Assembly: GCF_041296385.1 (NCBI RefSeq) | Contig: NC_091034.1 | Location: 434,001 to 498,000 of the forward strand | Reading direction: 5' to 3' | Source of the DNA: Aphelocoma coerulescens | Lineage: Eukaryota > Chordata > Aves > Passeriformes > Corvidae | DNA: 64,000 nucleotides | In this document: positions 1 through 10,025 of the stretch, piece by piece | How positions within the stretch are numbered: the first letter of the stretch is position 1 | How the letters are laid out: every line of letters starts with the position of its first letter | Notes under the pieces: model-generated | The model's input: only the letters and a program-made list of their open reading frames with translations | The model's database searches: none | Told to the model about the DNA's origin: nothing | Program-made: the position numbers and the translations under genes

Positions 1-730
1 CAGGAAATAGTATCCCTCTTCCAAACTGATCCACACTGGGTGCTCCGAAGGATCTCTTTAATAGAGATCCTCTTCCTTTCCAGCCTTTTCCTTTGTTTCT
101 GTGGAAAAGTTTAATGCAGAGATCACATCAGTTTTATTTTTTCCAGGTTTGCAGGAATTTGGGGTGCAAGAAGAGGGTGGGGGCCACAAATTCCATCCCC
201 AAAACCCCACCAGTTTTGATTTCCAGTGTTTTATTTCCATGGTTTTATGTGAAGAATTCCAGCTGCTCTTTGCCCAGCCCCCTCCTCCCTTGTCCCTGCT
301 GGGTTTGGGGGTGAAGCAGCAGCATTTGAGGGGCTCTGAAGTTCCTAAGAAGGGATTTTTTGGGGCAGTTTGAACCCGTGGATTCTTTCCCAAGGTACAG
401 ACATGATGAATTCCATGCGCCGAAGCCACAGGAGGTTTTTCTTCCCAGCCTGAAGCACTCGCTTGTGTACATATTCCTTGGAAATTCCATCTTTTCAAGT
501 TGCTGTTAATTTTTTTTAATGTTATATATAAAAAAGTCTCTTCCTTGAGCTTATACTGTTGTGGGAAGGGATCCCGTGGGGCCGTGAGGGTGTTCCAGGG
601 CTGCGGCGGTTCCGGCAGCGCCAGATCCTGTGGAGGACGCAGGTGCAAGGTGTGAGCCAAGGCCCCGTTCCTGTTTTGTCTGTTATTTGCAAATATTATC
701 GGATTAAAGTTGTCATTGGAGCTGTGGCAG
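1..730 (+). other. Probable 3' UTR tail of an upstream gene (USP48 by synteny)
   Basis: I see no convincing coding exon here. The composition is mixed and AT-richer than what follows, and the segment ends with an ATTAAA polyadenylation-like hexamer at 703-708. A plus-strand gene ending here would sit just upstream of RAP1GAP. In human the neighbour in this position and orientation is USP48, so the stretch could be its 3' UTR. That assignment rests on gene order only; nothing in the sequence identifies USP48. The open frames on both strands lack splice-site support and codon character. Confidence 0.4.
703..708 (+). terminator. ATTAAA polyadenylation signal candidate
   Basis: An ATTAAA hexamer follows an AT-rich run (TTTGCAAATATTATCGG) and precedes G/T-containing sequence, a plausible arrangement for a plus-strand cleavage site near 725. 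It would end the upstream gene before the RAP1GAP CpG island begins. Confidence 0.4.
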
Positions 731-739
731 CCTTGTTAC

Positions 740-1380
740 AGTGCAGACACGTGGGCCAAGGGTGTTGGAGCAAGGTGGAGGTGATTATCCCATAAATCCC
801 ACTTGGAGCTGTCCCAAAAAGGAATGTGGGCACTGGGGGGTGGGATGGGAGCAAGAGGGGCCCTGCTGGATCAGGAATGCCCCCCTCCTCTGCACGGGGA
901 AGAGGATTTTTGGAGCTTGGGCACTGCGTTTGGTGGCCCTGGCCCTGTCACATCCACCCCTGTCCCCACCCTGGTGTGTCCCCGGGGGCTCCCTGCCCCT
1001 CCTTGTCCCCCGAGCCGGGGTCTCCCCCTGGGAGAGGGGGAGGGAAATGGGTGCTGGAGGTGGGGGAGGAGAGCGGCCTTGGGGTGCTGGGTGACCCCCG
1101 GGTGCCAGGGAGGGATGGGGGGAGACGGGGCCTGGGGATGGGCACTAGGGATGGGAGGGGGCAGGAATGGGGCTGGGGGCTGCAGGGGCCACCCTGCGTG
1201 AGAGAGGAAGGGTTAAGGTTGGGGGGTACTCTGGTACCAGGAATGGGGAATTCGGGATGAGGGATTCCTAGGGTAGCAGGGATGGGGGTTATGGGTGGGA
1301 AGGGGGGAGGCTGCTCGGGGTCCCAGGGAGAGGCGTGGGGGGAGCCCAGTGAGCCGAATTTGGGGGGAGATGCGGGTGAT
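740..1380. other. Intergenic, G-rich, no gene seen
   Basis: Plus-strand G-rich sequence full of GGGATGGGG-type runs lies between the upstream 3' end and the RAP1GAP CpG island. Open frames in both directions are products of the GC bias. No splice-supported exon was found. Confidence 0.6.
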
Positions 1381-1930
1381 GGGCAGAGCGGTGCCCGGGT
1401 GCCAGCCGCGGGCAGGGGGATGGGGATGGCTCTCGGGGGGACGGGGAGACGTCTGGGGGGTCCCCCGGTCTGCGGGGACCTGGGCGCCGGGGCGGGAGGG
1501 GACACTCAGGCGGTCCCGGGGGTGACATCAGGGATGGAGAGGGGGATCCCCGGTTCCCGGTGCCGGTTCCCGGTGCCTGTGGCCGGGGGTCTGTTTCCGG
1601 TGCCCGTGGCCGTTTCCTGGTGCGGTGCCCGGTTCCCGGTGCCGGTGCCCGGTCCCACCGCCCCCGGAGGGGCCGCCCCGCCCCGCCGCACGTGACGCTG
1701 CGCGGCGGCAGCGAGCGCCGGGGCCCCGCTCGGCTCCGTTCGGTACCGGCCCCGCTCCGGGACCGCCCCGGCCCCGCCGCCCCCGGTAAGTGCCGCCCCG
1801 CGGGGACCGGGCACCGCGCTCCCCCCGGAGACCCCCGCCCCGCGATGTCCCCCCATCCCCGCCGCAGCACCGGGGGGTCCGTCCGCCCGTGACCTTCACC
1901 GCTGCCGGTACCGGGGGAGGGGATGGGGGG
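1380..1930 (+). promoter_or_regulatory. RAP1GAP: RAP1GAP CpG-island promoter with non-coding exon 1
   Basis: Very CpG-dense DNA surrounds a consensus splice donor (CCCCG then GTAAGT, exon end at 1785). An E-box with USF-like context, CACGTGAC, lies at about 1690. The transcription start is not marked but should fall between roughly 1690 and 1760. The exon has no usable open start and is taken as 5' UTR. Just upstream, 1548-1660 is built of GGTTCCCGGTGCC-like repeats. Confidence 0.6.
1548..1660. repeat. GGTTCCCGGTGCC-type minisatellite in the RAP1GAP promoter
   Basis: Degenerate tandem copies of a 12-14 bp word (GGTTCCCGGTGCC, GGTGCCCGTGGCC and relatives) run for about 110 bp within the CpG island, immediately before the presumed transcription start. 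The same word builds the array at 7541-7762. Confidence 0.75.
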
Positions 1931-2339
1931 GGAACGCTCCGGGCCTGGGGGAGAAGCCCCGGGTTGGGGAAGGAGGGTGGGAGGAGTCCCCCATTGCCCC
2001 CCCCAGCCTGTCTCCCCCAAATATCCCCTCCATAATTACACCCTACAACTTGACCCCCCCCCCGCCCCCCACAAAACCTGCCCCCCCCCCCCTCCCGGAC
2101 ACCCCAAAACCTGCCCCCCCTTCTGCCCCCATCATCTGCTGCCCCTGTTCCAGTCTCCCCCGTCTGACTCCTGTGTCCCCCCAAACCCAACCTCCCTCCC
2201 CACCCAGTCTGGCCCCCCACATTTAGGACATTTCTCCCCCTCGCCGGTGCTCCCCCCACCCTCCCGAGACGGCCCCCCCACCTTGGGTGCTGGGGGGTGG
2301 GGAGCGATAGGGGAGCCCCCGCCAGGGTCGCCCCCAGCC

Positions 2340-3085
2340 CGGCGGGGTCACGCTGTGGCCCAGGGGGTGCACGGGGAAGGGTCGTGTTTGCACGGGGACG
2401 GGTGGCAATGTCGCATTGGCACGGGGACACCGGGGTCGTGCTTGCACGGGGCCGGGTCACACCTGCACCGGGGCTGTGCTTGGCTGCGGGAGCGTTTGCA
2501 CCAGCGCCGTGCTTGCACAGGGCCGGGTCACACCTGCCGGGGCTGTCTCTGCACAGGGACGGGGCTCGTTTGCACCAGAGCCGTGTTTGCACAGGGACGG
2601 TGGCATTTGCACGAGGGTCCCTTTTGCACCAGGGATGCGCTTGCACGTCCTTGTGTTTGCCCAGGGCCGGGTCGCATTTGCACCAGGGCTGTATTTGATG
2701 GAGACGGTGCCATTTGCATGGGGACGGTGGCGTTTGCACGAGGATGGTCACATTGCCACGGGGAGAGTGACATTTGCACGGGGCTGGTGACACCGGCGTG
2801 GGGCCGGTGACACTGTCACGGGAATGATCATACTTGCACGGGGAGAGACCCTGGGCACGGTGTCGGTGGCACTGGCACGAAAATGTTCGTGCTTGCGCGG
2901 GGTCAGTGTCACTTTCACGGGGTCGGTGACAGTTTCACGTGGAGGGTGGCACTGGCATGGGATTGGTGGCACTGGCACAGGGTCAGTGACGCTTTCATGG
3001 GGAGGGTGGCACTGGCTCGGGGTGGGTGGCAGTGGCGCGGGGATGATGACATTCCACGGGGTCGGTGGCACTCCACGGGTCGGTG
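2340..3085. repeat. TTTGCAC-core minisatellite in RAP1GAP intron 1
   Basis: About 740 bp of degenerate repeats, first with a 17-21 bp unit of the form TTTGCACCAGGGACGGTGGC, then grading into GGTGGCACTGGCACGGGGTC-like units. It lies within the intron between exon 1 (end 1785) and exon 2 (start 3361). Long peptides readable through it are repeat artefacts. Confidence 0.85.
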
Positions 3086-3360
3086 CCACCTTTGCGGGGT
3101 CCCGGCGCTGTCCGTGGTGCTGCCCCGCGCCGCCGCCTCCCGCCGGCAGAGGGCGCCCTTCGGGGCGGGGGTGGGGATGCGATGAGTTTGGAGGGTCTCA
3201 GCGGCCCCCGTGGAGTGACCCCGCCCCGCCGCTCCCGCCCCGCCGGCCCCTGGCACCGGCAGGGTGGCACCTGGCTCGCTGCCATCAGTTGGCTTCAGGG
3301 GTCAGGCTGCTGGCCGGGCGTCCCGGCAAGGGGCTGTGGGGGAGCTCTCCTCTCCCCCAG

Positions 3361-3437
3361 GAAGCGCCATGGGCCCCCCTGGACCCCCTCACACCACCTA
3401 GACGCGTCTCCAGCGAGCAGCACCTCCCAACCCTGAG
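3361..3437 (+). other. RAP1GAP: RAP1GAP exon 2, 5' UTR with a 10-codon upstream ORF
   Basis: The exon is bounded by a polypyrimidine acceptor (CTCTCCCCCAG) and a GTAAGC donor. It contains ATG at 3369 followed by ten codons (MGPPGPPHTT) and a TAG. Read in the frame that joins the next exon, this TAG closes the frame, so translation of the main protein cannot begin upstream in this transcript and must start at 3529. The short upstream ORF might lower translation efficiency; this is inference. Confidence 0.7.
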
Positions 3438-3528
3438 GTAAGCGCCCGTGGACGCCCCCCAGCCAAGGATGCCCACCCCAAGGCGGGGTGCCAGGCACCC
3501 ACAGCCCCTCTGTCCCCAGGGCAGCAGG

Positions 3529-6500
3529 ATGGCCCAGCAGCGCCATGCCATCCCCCCACCACTCAAGGTAGGTGTTGTTGGGGTGGGGGGCACGCAGCCA
3601 GCACCCGGGGGTGCCACCATGGGCATCACCCATCCCAACATCCATGGGTGCCTCTATGGCCATCACCCCCCCGTTGTCTTGCAGACGGAGGAGGACTACA
3701 TCCCCTACCCCAGCGTGCATGAGGTAGAGCACCCACCCCGCTCCGGAGAGGGGTGGGAGGGGCGCTGGCCGGGTGGGTGGGTCGGTGGGTGGGTGCCCAG
3801 AGCACCCACCCCGGCTGTGGGCACAGGTGCTGGGCCGGGAGGGGCCGTTCCCCCTCATCCTCCTGCCGCAGTTCGGGGGTTACTGGATCGAGGGCACCAA
3901 CCACCAGCTGAGCGGGGCCCCTGACTCACCCCCCACCCCGGTACCTGGCACCCGGGCAAAGCTGGAGGGCAACCACACAGCCAAGATCTACCGCAAGCAC
4001 TTCCTGGGCAAGGTGAGGCCCTGGGGTGCTGCAGGTGCGGGGTCTGGGTGGGAGGGATATCCCATGGGTATGGAGGGGCAGGAGCACGGAGACCACGTCA
4101 GCTTGGGTGTTCATGGGCGTGGGGGTCCATGGCTACGGGAGCCCTCTGGGTCATGGACATGGGTGCTCATGGATGTGGGTATCCCTGGGCACGGCTGCCC
4201 CAAGACAAGGATGCTTGGGGTGGGTTCTCCATGGGAATGGAAGGACATGGAGACCTCGTAAACACAGGTGAGAGGCACGTGGGTGCTTGTGGCCATGGGT
4301 GCCCCATGGGGCGGGTGGTCAAGGAGGTGGGTGCTGGGTCTCCATGGGCAGGAGAGCCCCTGGCATGGGTGCCCACGGACATGGGTTCTCCATAGGTTTG
4401 CATGGACATGGGGGCTCCGTAGGTTTGTGGAGAACCTTGGTGCCACATGGGGTGTGTGGCTCACTGAGTAGAGGTGCCCCGTGGGTGATACCTGTGGGTA
4501 CAGGTGCTCATGGGGATGGGTGCTCATGGACCCGGGTGTCCCATGGCGCGGGTGCCCCCAGCATGAGCGCCCTTGGCCATGGCTGCTCCGCTCCTTCCCG
4601 CAGGAGCACTTCAACTACTACTCCCTGGACCCGGCGCTGGGACACCTCGTCTTCTCCCTCAAGTACGACGAGCAGGAGCACCTCCACCTGCTGCTGCGGT
4701 GAGCGGGGTGTGGGGGGCACCCACGGGGGCTGCCTGGGGGCGGGGGGGGGCCCCCCTGACCCCCTCCTTGCTCCGCAGCACCCGTGCCCGCACCCTGCAC
4801 GATGTGGTGCCCATCTCCTGCCTGGCCGAGTTCCCCAACGTGGTGCAGATGGCCAAGGTGGGTGTAACCCCGCCCCCAGCAGCACCCATGGGTGCCCCCC
4901 AGCCCCAGGCCCCCCCGGTATCACCCATCCCTCCCACAGCTGGTGTGCGAGGACGTCAACGTGGATCGCTTCTACCCCGTGCTCTACCCCAAGGTGAACG
5001 GGGTGCAGGGAGGGGGCACATGGGCACCCATGGGTGCCCTCCCCAGCCTCTGACCCCTCCCCACCTCGCAGGCATCCCGCCTCATCCTCGCCTTTGACGA
5101 GCACGTGCTCAGCAACCACTTCAAATTTGGGGTCATCTACCAAAAACTGGGGCAGGTATGGGGTGGGGTGGGTGGGGGTTAAGGTGGGGGCAGTCCCTGG
5201 GTGGGTGCTGGCACCCATCCCCACCCCACTGCAGACCTCTGAGGAGGAGCTTTTCGGCACCACGGAGGAGAGCCCGGCCTTCACCGAATTCCTCGACGTT
5301 CTGGGTCAGCGGGTGCAGCTGCGGGACTTCAAGGGGTGCGTGAGGAGGTGCTGGGGGAGGCAGGACCCGCGGGGTGCGGGTGCCTGTCTCACCCACCCAC
5401 CCACGCAGGTTCCGAGGGGGGCTGGATGTGACCCACGGGCAGACAGGCAGCGAGTCAGTCTATTGCCACTTCCGTGACAAGGAGATCATGTTCCACGTCT
5501 CCACCAAACTGCCCTACACCGAGGGGGACGCCCAGCAGGTGGGCACCCGTGGGGGCTGGGGGCTGTCTATGGGGGGCAGGGGCTCCTGGGGCACCCATGG
5601 GTACTGGGGGGGTGGAAGGAGGGGGAACGGGGAGGACTCTTGGGTGCTTGGGGGGGGGGGGTTGGAGGTGGTCCTGGGACACTTCTATGGGGTGGAAGAG
5701 CTGTTGGGGCTTTGGGGGATGTCCCATGGTGGTGGCGGGCAGCTGTTGGGCCCTGGAGATGGCAGGGCACCCATGGGTGTGCGGAAACATCTCTGGGATG
5801 CAGAGGGCTGGTAAGACAGCCATGGGTGCCGGGGGGAGCTGTGGGGCACAGGGGCTTTCATTCCTTTTGATGCCCCTGGTGTGACCGACCTCTGTCCCTC
5901 GTGTCCTGCTGTGTCCCCCCCTTACCCCCTATGTCCCCTCCTTGTTCCTCCGCGTCCCCCGTGTGTCCACAGCTGCAGCGGAAGCGTCACATTGGCAACG
6001 ACATCGTGGCCATCGTCTTCCAGGACGAGAACACACCGTTCGTCCCCGACATGATCGCCTCCAACTTCCTCCACGCCTTCGTGGTGGTGCAGCTGGAGCA
6101 GGGGGGCACCCAGGGCACCCTCTACAAGGTACCCCCCGTGCCTCCGTGTCCCCGTCCCCATGGGGGCCCGCGGGGTGCCCCGTCACCCGCCCCACTCGCC
6201 GCAGGTCTCTGTCACCGCCCGTGACGACGTCCCCTTCTTCGGCCCGCCGCTGCCCGACCCCGCCGTCTTCAGGAAGGTGAGCGCCCGTCGGTGCCGCTGG
6301 GGGTCCCCGGTGACGCCCACCCAGCCACGCACCCACCCAGGGCCGCCCCCGCCCCGCAGGGCCCCGAGTTCCAGGAGTTCCTGCTGACGAAGCTCATCAA
6401 CGCCGAGTACGCCTGTTACCGCGCCGAGAAGTTCGCCAAGCTGGAGGTGCGGGCACGGGGGGTGCGGGCTGGGCACGGGGTGCTGGGGGGCACCCAGAGG

Positions 6501-9500
6501 GGCCGGGCAGGCCGCGGGCACAGCGCGACGCTGTGGATGTGGGTGCCGGGGGTGCCGGGGGTGCCGGGGGTGCCGTGCCCACCGTGGGGCCCGTGCACCC
6601 TGTGGGCGCTGCGCGTGGGTGGGCAGGGGCTGGGTGCTGCAGGTCCCGCCCGTGCGGGTGGGCGGGTGGTGCCGGGGGTACCGCGGGGTGGTCTCAGGTG
6701 TGGCGGCAGCAGCGCGGTGGGGAGGGGGTTGCGAGCGGAGGCCCCGTGTGGGTGGGTGGGGGTCTCGCGTGGGCGCGGCGAGGCGGGGGGCGGGTGCACG
6801 TGGTGGCCTCGCGTGGGTGGCAGCGGTGCGGCACCGGGCTGCGGGGGTGCTGTGGGCGGCGCCGCGAGGCTGCGGCAGTGCGGGGCCGGTCCCGCGGGGG
6901 TGGCGGCTGTCCGGTGCGGGGCCGGGTGTCTCGCATGGCGCAGCCGCGCGGGGTGCGGGGCTGGGAGCGGGGCTGGGTGGGCTCGCGTGGGCGCAGCCGT
7001 GCGGGGCTGGTGCGCAGGAGCGGACGCGGGCGGCGCTGCTGGAGACGCTGCACGAGGAGCTGCAGGCGCGCAGCCAGGCCATGCTGGGGCTCGGCCCCGA
7101 CGACGAACGCCCCGACAACGGCGGCGCCGCCCCGGGCTTCTTCGAGTCCTTCAAGGTGGGGCGCGGGGGTCCCGCACCCCCCGCACGCAGCACTGAGGGG
7201 CTCAGCCCCTCCTGGCGCCCGCGGGGCCAGGCCCCCTCCCCGGCTCCCCCCCGGCCCCGCCACGGTGGCCCCGGGGCCGCCCCCTCCATGGTGGCCGCGC
7301 CCCGAGCCTTGGCCGCGCCCCCCGCGCGCAGCCGCTCTGCGGGGCGTGGCTGAGGCCGCGCCCACCCCAGGCCACGCCCCCGTGGGCGGAGCGAGCCCGT
7401 GGTCGCAGCCACGCCCTTTCCAGCGGACCACACCCCGGGAAGCCACGCCCCTCACACGGCACAAGCCCCGCCCGATCCATGGGCCACGCCTCCTCATCAC
7501 TTAGCCCCTCCCACCCCCTTGGCTCCGCCCCGCCCCAGTTCCCCCCCCCCGGTGCCCGGTTCCCTCTCCCCTCGGTGCCCGGTTCCCTCTCCCCTCGGTG
7601 CCCGGTTCTCCCCCCGGTGCCCGGTTCCCCCCCCCGGTGCCCGTCCCCCCCCCGGTGCCCGGGTCCCTCTCCCCCCTGTGCCCGTCCCCCCCCCCCCCGG
7701 TGCCCGGTTCCCTCTCCCCCCTGTGCCCGTCCCCCCCCGGTGCCCGGTTCCCCCTCCCCGCGGCCCCCGGTCAGTGACGCGCTGCTGCCCCCAGTCGCTG
7801 CTGGTGCCCGGGAGCCGCCGGGGACGCCGTGGCAGCGCCATCGGGCTGGGCTCGGTGGAAGAGGTGGGTACCTCGCTGTCCCCCCTCCGTGTCCCCCCCG
7901 GTCCCTGGTGTTCCCCCGGTTAACGGCGCCCCGCAGGCGCTGCTGGTGCCCGGGAAGAGCCCGTCGCGGCGGCGGCCCGGCCCCCTCGGCTCCCGCCGCT
8001 CCAGCGCCATCGGCATCGAGAGCATCCAGGAGGCGCCGGCCGGCAGGTGAGCGCCGGTACCGGCACCGCCGCTGTCCCCTCCCGCTGTCACCTCCCGCTG
8101 TCGCCTGACTGCCGCCGCCTCCCCTCAGGGACGGTCCCGCAGCCCCCGACGGCTCCAGCTCCACACACAGCTCCCCCGAGAGCCGCCGGAACCCCGACAG
8201 GTCCCGCAGCTGTCACCGGGATCGGGGACAGGAGGGCACTGGAATGGGGTGGCACTGGGGTGGGAATACTTGGGGACTGGAAGGCACTGGGATGGGGTGG
8301 CACCGGTATAGGGTGACACCAAGACGAGGTGACGTGGGGACAGGGTGATAATAGGGTGACACGGGGACTGGAGGGCACTGGAATAGGGCAGCACAAGAAG
8401 AGGGTGGCACTGGGTTGGAGTGGCACTGAGATGGGGTGACATCAGGGCGACACAGGGACACAGTGAATGAAGGACAGTGGGATGGGGGGTGCAAGGACAA
8501 GGGGGCACTGGGATGGGGTGACATCAGGGTAACACAGGCACTGGAGGGCACTGAGATAGTGCGGCTCAAGGACATGGTGACACTAGGACAGGGGGTGGCA
8601 CAGGGATGGGGTGGCACTGGGATGGGGCGGTATCAGGATGACACACGGACTGGAGGGATGGGACAGCAAAGGGGTGCAGTGGGCCAGGGTGACCAGAGGG
8701 ACAGGGTGTCACAGGAGCTGAGTGGCACAGGGTCTGTATGTGCCAGGGACAAGGTGGCAGGGGGTCGTGGGGTGGCACGTGGGCACAGGTTGGCATGAAG
8801 GTGAGGTGGCACAGAGGACAATTTGGTGTGATGACAAGAGACGTGGGGACAGGAGTGCATGGGGATGGGACCTCCCAGGGATGGGGTGGGCGCGGGGTGG
8901 CACAGGGATGGGACATGCCAGGGATAGGGTGACATGAGGATGCAGTGTCCCAGGGACAGGGTGGTGTGGGGACAGTGTCCCGGGGCCAGCACAGCATCGC
9001 AGCGGGCCATGGTGGTGGCCACGAGGCGCGGTGCCAGCCTGTTGTGGCCTTGGGGACTGTCCCTGGCAGGGCCGAGAAGCCGGAGCCGCCGGATTTCTCC
9101 CGCTCCTCCTCCAGCGCCAGCAGCTTCGGCAGCGCCGCAGAGGAGCCCGGCGAGCCGGGACGGGTACGGGGAGCCCGGGCGGGGGTCCGGGACGGGCCGG
9201 GGGGGCAGTCTGGGGTGGGCAGCACCCCTCTGACCCTCCCTCTACCCTCAGGAGAGCCGCTCGCCCTCGGGGAGCCACCGCGACGCCTTCACTGACACCC
9301 CCTGGCCGGATGACCCCCCCGGGACACCCCCAGGTAGCCCGGCACCCCCGGGTCGGGGCGCCGCGGGGCTGGGGGACCCCTCGGGGTTCTCATGACTCCC
9401 CTTTTCCCCAGGCCGCCGCCCACCTGACCCCTTCTGCCCCGAGATCAAAATCCAGCTGGAGCAGCCCCCCCATAACCCGGTGAGGCTGTGCCCCCCCACC

Positions 9501-9569
9501 AGTGCACCCCAGTATGGGGGTGCCCAAACTGGGGTGCCCCCACTGACGTCCCTCCCACAGGGCTCATAG
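3529..9569 (+). CDS. RAP1GAP: Rap1 GTPase-activating protein 1, 20 coding exons
   Basis: Cytosolic GTPase-activating protein that stimulates GTP hydrolysis on Rap1. Coding exons: 3529-3567 (exon from 3520), 3685-3723, 3827-4012, 4604-4698, 4779-4857, 4940-4993, 5072-5155, 5235-5335, 5409-5538, 5973-6128, 6205-6276, 6360-6446, 7018-7155, 7795-7863, 7937-8046, 8129-8200, 9070-9163, 9252-9333, 9412-9479 and 9561-9569. All junctions are GT-AG and the phases close to 587 codons plus TAG. The N-terminus ([13 protein letters not shown], then [13 protein letters not shown]) corresponds to the part after the GoLoco motif in human Rap1GAP. The RapGAP domain follows, with the catalytic asparagine loop [20 protein letters not shown] near residue 278 (the Asn thumb of this family). 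The tail is serine-rich with two RR-S-AIG motifs and ends in PHNPGS. The protein is about 75 residues shorter than the long human form, mainly in the tail. The donor at 8201 (GTCCCG) is the weakest junction. Confidence 0.96.
4035..4580. repeat. CATGGGTGC-type minisatellite in a RAP1GAP intron
   Basis: The intron between exons ending at 4012 and starting at 4604 is made of degenerate units around CATGGGTGCTCATGGATGTGG, roughly 15-22 bp each. Long antisense open frames here are repeat artefacts. Confidence 0.8.
5539..5972 (+). other. RAP1GAP: RAP1GAP intron, G-rich and repeat-like
   Basis: A 434 bp intron begins with CACCCATGGGTACTGGGG-like words related to the array in the intron at 4013-4603 and ends with a polypyrimidine tract before the acceptor at 5971-5972. 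No exon was seen inside. Confidence 0.7.
5973..6276 (+). other. RAP1GAP: RAP1GAP exons holding the catalytic Asn-thumb loop
   Basis: Two phase-0 exons (5973-6128 and 6205-6276) encode the most conserved part of the RapGAP domain: [34 protein letters not shown] and [19 protein letters not shown]. In this family the Asn of GND-IV-VF supplies the catalytic side chain in place of the arginine finger of RasGAPs. Every diagnostic residue I know is present, so GAP activity should be intact. Confidence 0.95.
6447..7017 (+). repeat. RAP1GAP: RAP1GAP intron with a 9 bp tandem repeat and CpG-rich G-strand
   Basis: The 571 bp intron contains four perfect copies of GGGGGTGCC (about 6541-6577) and then degenerate GCGTGGGTGG / CGTGCGGGGC words up to the acceptor. 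It is extremely G-rich on the plus strand. No coding exon was found. Confidence 0.75.
7156..7794 (+). other. RAP1GAP: RAP1GAP intron where a mammalian tail segment is not found
   Basis: Between FESFK and the LLVPG exons the long human isoform carries roughly 40 residues (an RSRSQSMDAMG-containing block). I find no open frame with that character here, so this gene may lack that exon, or use a form without it. The intron's 3' half is the 7541-7762 minisatellite. Confidence 0.6.
7541..7762. repeat. GGTGCCCGGTTCCC minisatellite in a RAP1GAP intron
   Basis: About ten units of 17-23 bp built on CGGTGCCCGGTTCCCTCTCC, with variation mainly in C-run length, sit just before the acceptor of the exon at 7795. 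The core word is the same as in the promoter array at 1548-1660. Confidence 0.9.
7795..8046 (+). other. RAP1GAP: RAP1GAP pair of related tail exons with RR-S-AIG motifs
   Basis: Exon 7795-7863 (23 codons, phase 0 at both ends) and exon 7937-8046 each begin with a hydrophobic LLVPG segment and contain an Arg-rich stretch followed by GSAIG or SSAIG and an acidic end (SVEE, SIQE). They look like an ancient tandem exon duplication. The RRxS pattern fits a protein kinase A consensus, and human Rap1GAP is known to be regulated by PKA phosphorylation in this tail. The first exon can be skipped without changing frame. Confidence 0.8.
8205..9000. repeat. GGGGTGGCACTGGGAT minisatellite in a RAP1GAP intron
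   Basis: Nearly the whole 869 bp intron between exons ending at 8200 and starting at 9070 consists of degenerate repeats combining GGGGTGGCACTGG, GGGGTGACATCAGG and GACACAGGGACTGGAGG. The antisense frames (Pro/His/Cys-rich) are artefacts of the repeats. Confidence 0.9.
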
Positions 9570-10025
9570 TTACCCCCCCACCCGTGGGGGTGTCACCGCT
9601 TCGCCCCCTCTGTGTGCCACCCCCGTGCCAGGAGCTGAAGCCATCGTCCCCGGTGCAGGATTTGGGGGGACCCCCCAAAAAAATTGGGATGTGCCCCCCT
9701 CCAGACAATCTCTGTCACCCCAAAAACCCCTTGGGTGGGGGGTGATGCACCACAAAGGGCCCCCCCTCTGCCGTTACCCCAAAATGAAGAGTGGGTCCAA
9801 CCCCAGCATCATCCCCTCCCTGAAAGAAAAGAGGGGACTCAAATCCAGGGTAACCCCAAAGTGGAGCTCCCCCTCCTCCCCTTTATTTAAGGGAAAAAGT
9901 TCCGGAATGGGCCGGAGGCTGGAATTGGGGGGAGAGGGAGGAATATTTTTTCACACCCCCCCCAAACTGTGTTTGTGTTTCCCGTGAGTCCTGTATAAAA
10001 TAAAGGTTTATTTATCGCTACTCTG
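9570..10025 (+). terminator. RAP1GAP: RAP1GAP 3' UTR with AATAAA signal
   Basis: After the TAG at 9567-9569 about 450 bp of C-rich untranslated sequence leads to AATAAA at 9999-10004 in an AT-rich context (TGTATAAAATAAAGG), with GT-rich sequence (CTGGGGGGTCTCC) downstream. Cleavage is expected near 10020. Confidence 0.85.

Noticed and set aside
1528..2793. Minus-strand open frame of about 420 codons over the RAP1GAP promoter and intron 1
   Set aside because: GC-rich CpG island followed by the TTTGCAC repeat; no recognisable protein, no supporting splice structure.
6183..7433. Minus-strand open frame of over 400 codons antisense to RAP1GAP exons
   Set aside because: High GC content leaves all frames open; composition is Ala/Pro/Arg-rich and it overlaps conserved sense exons.
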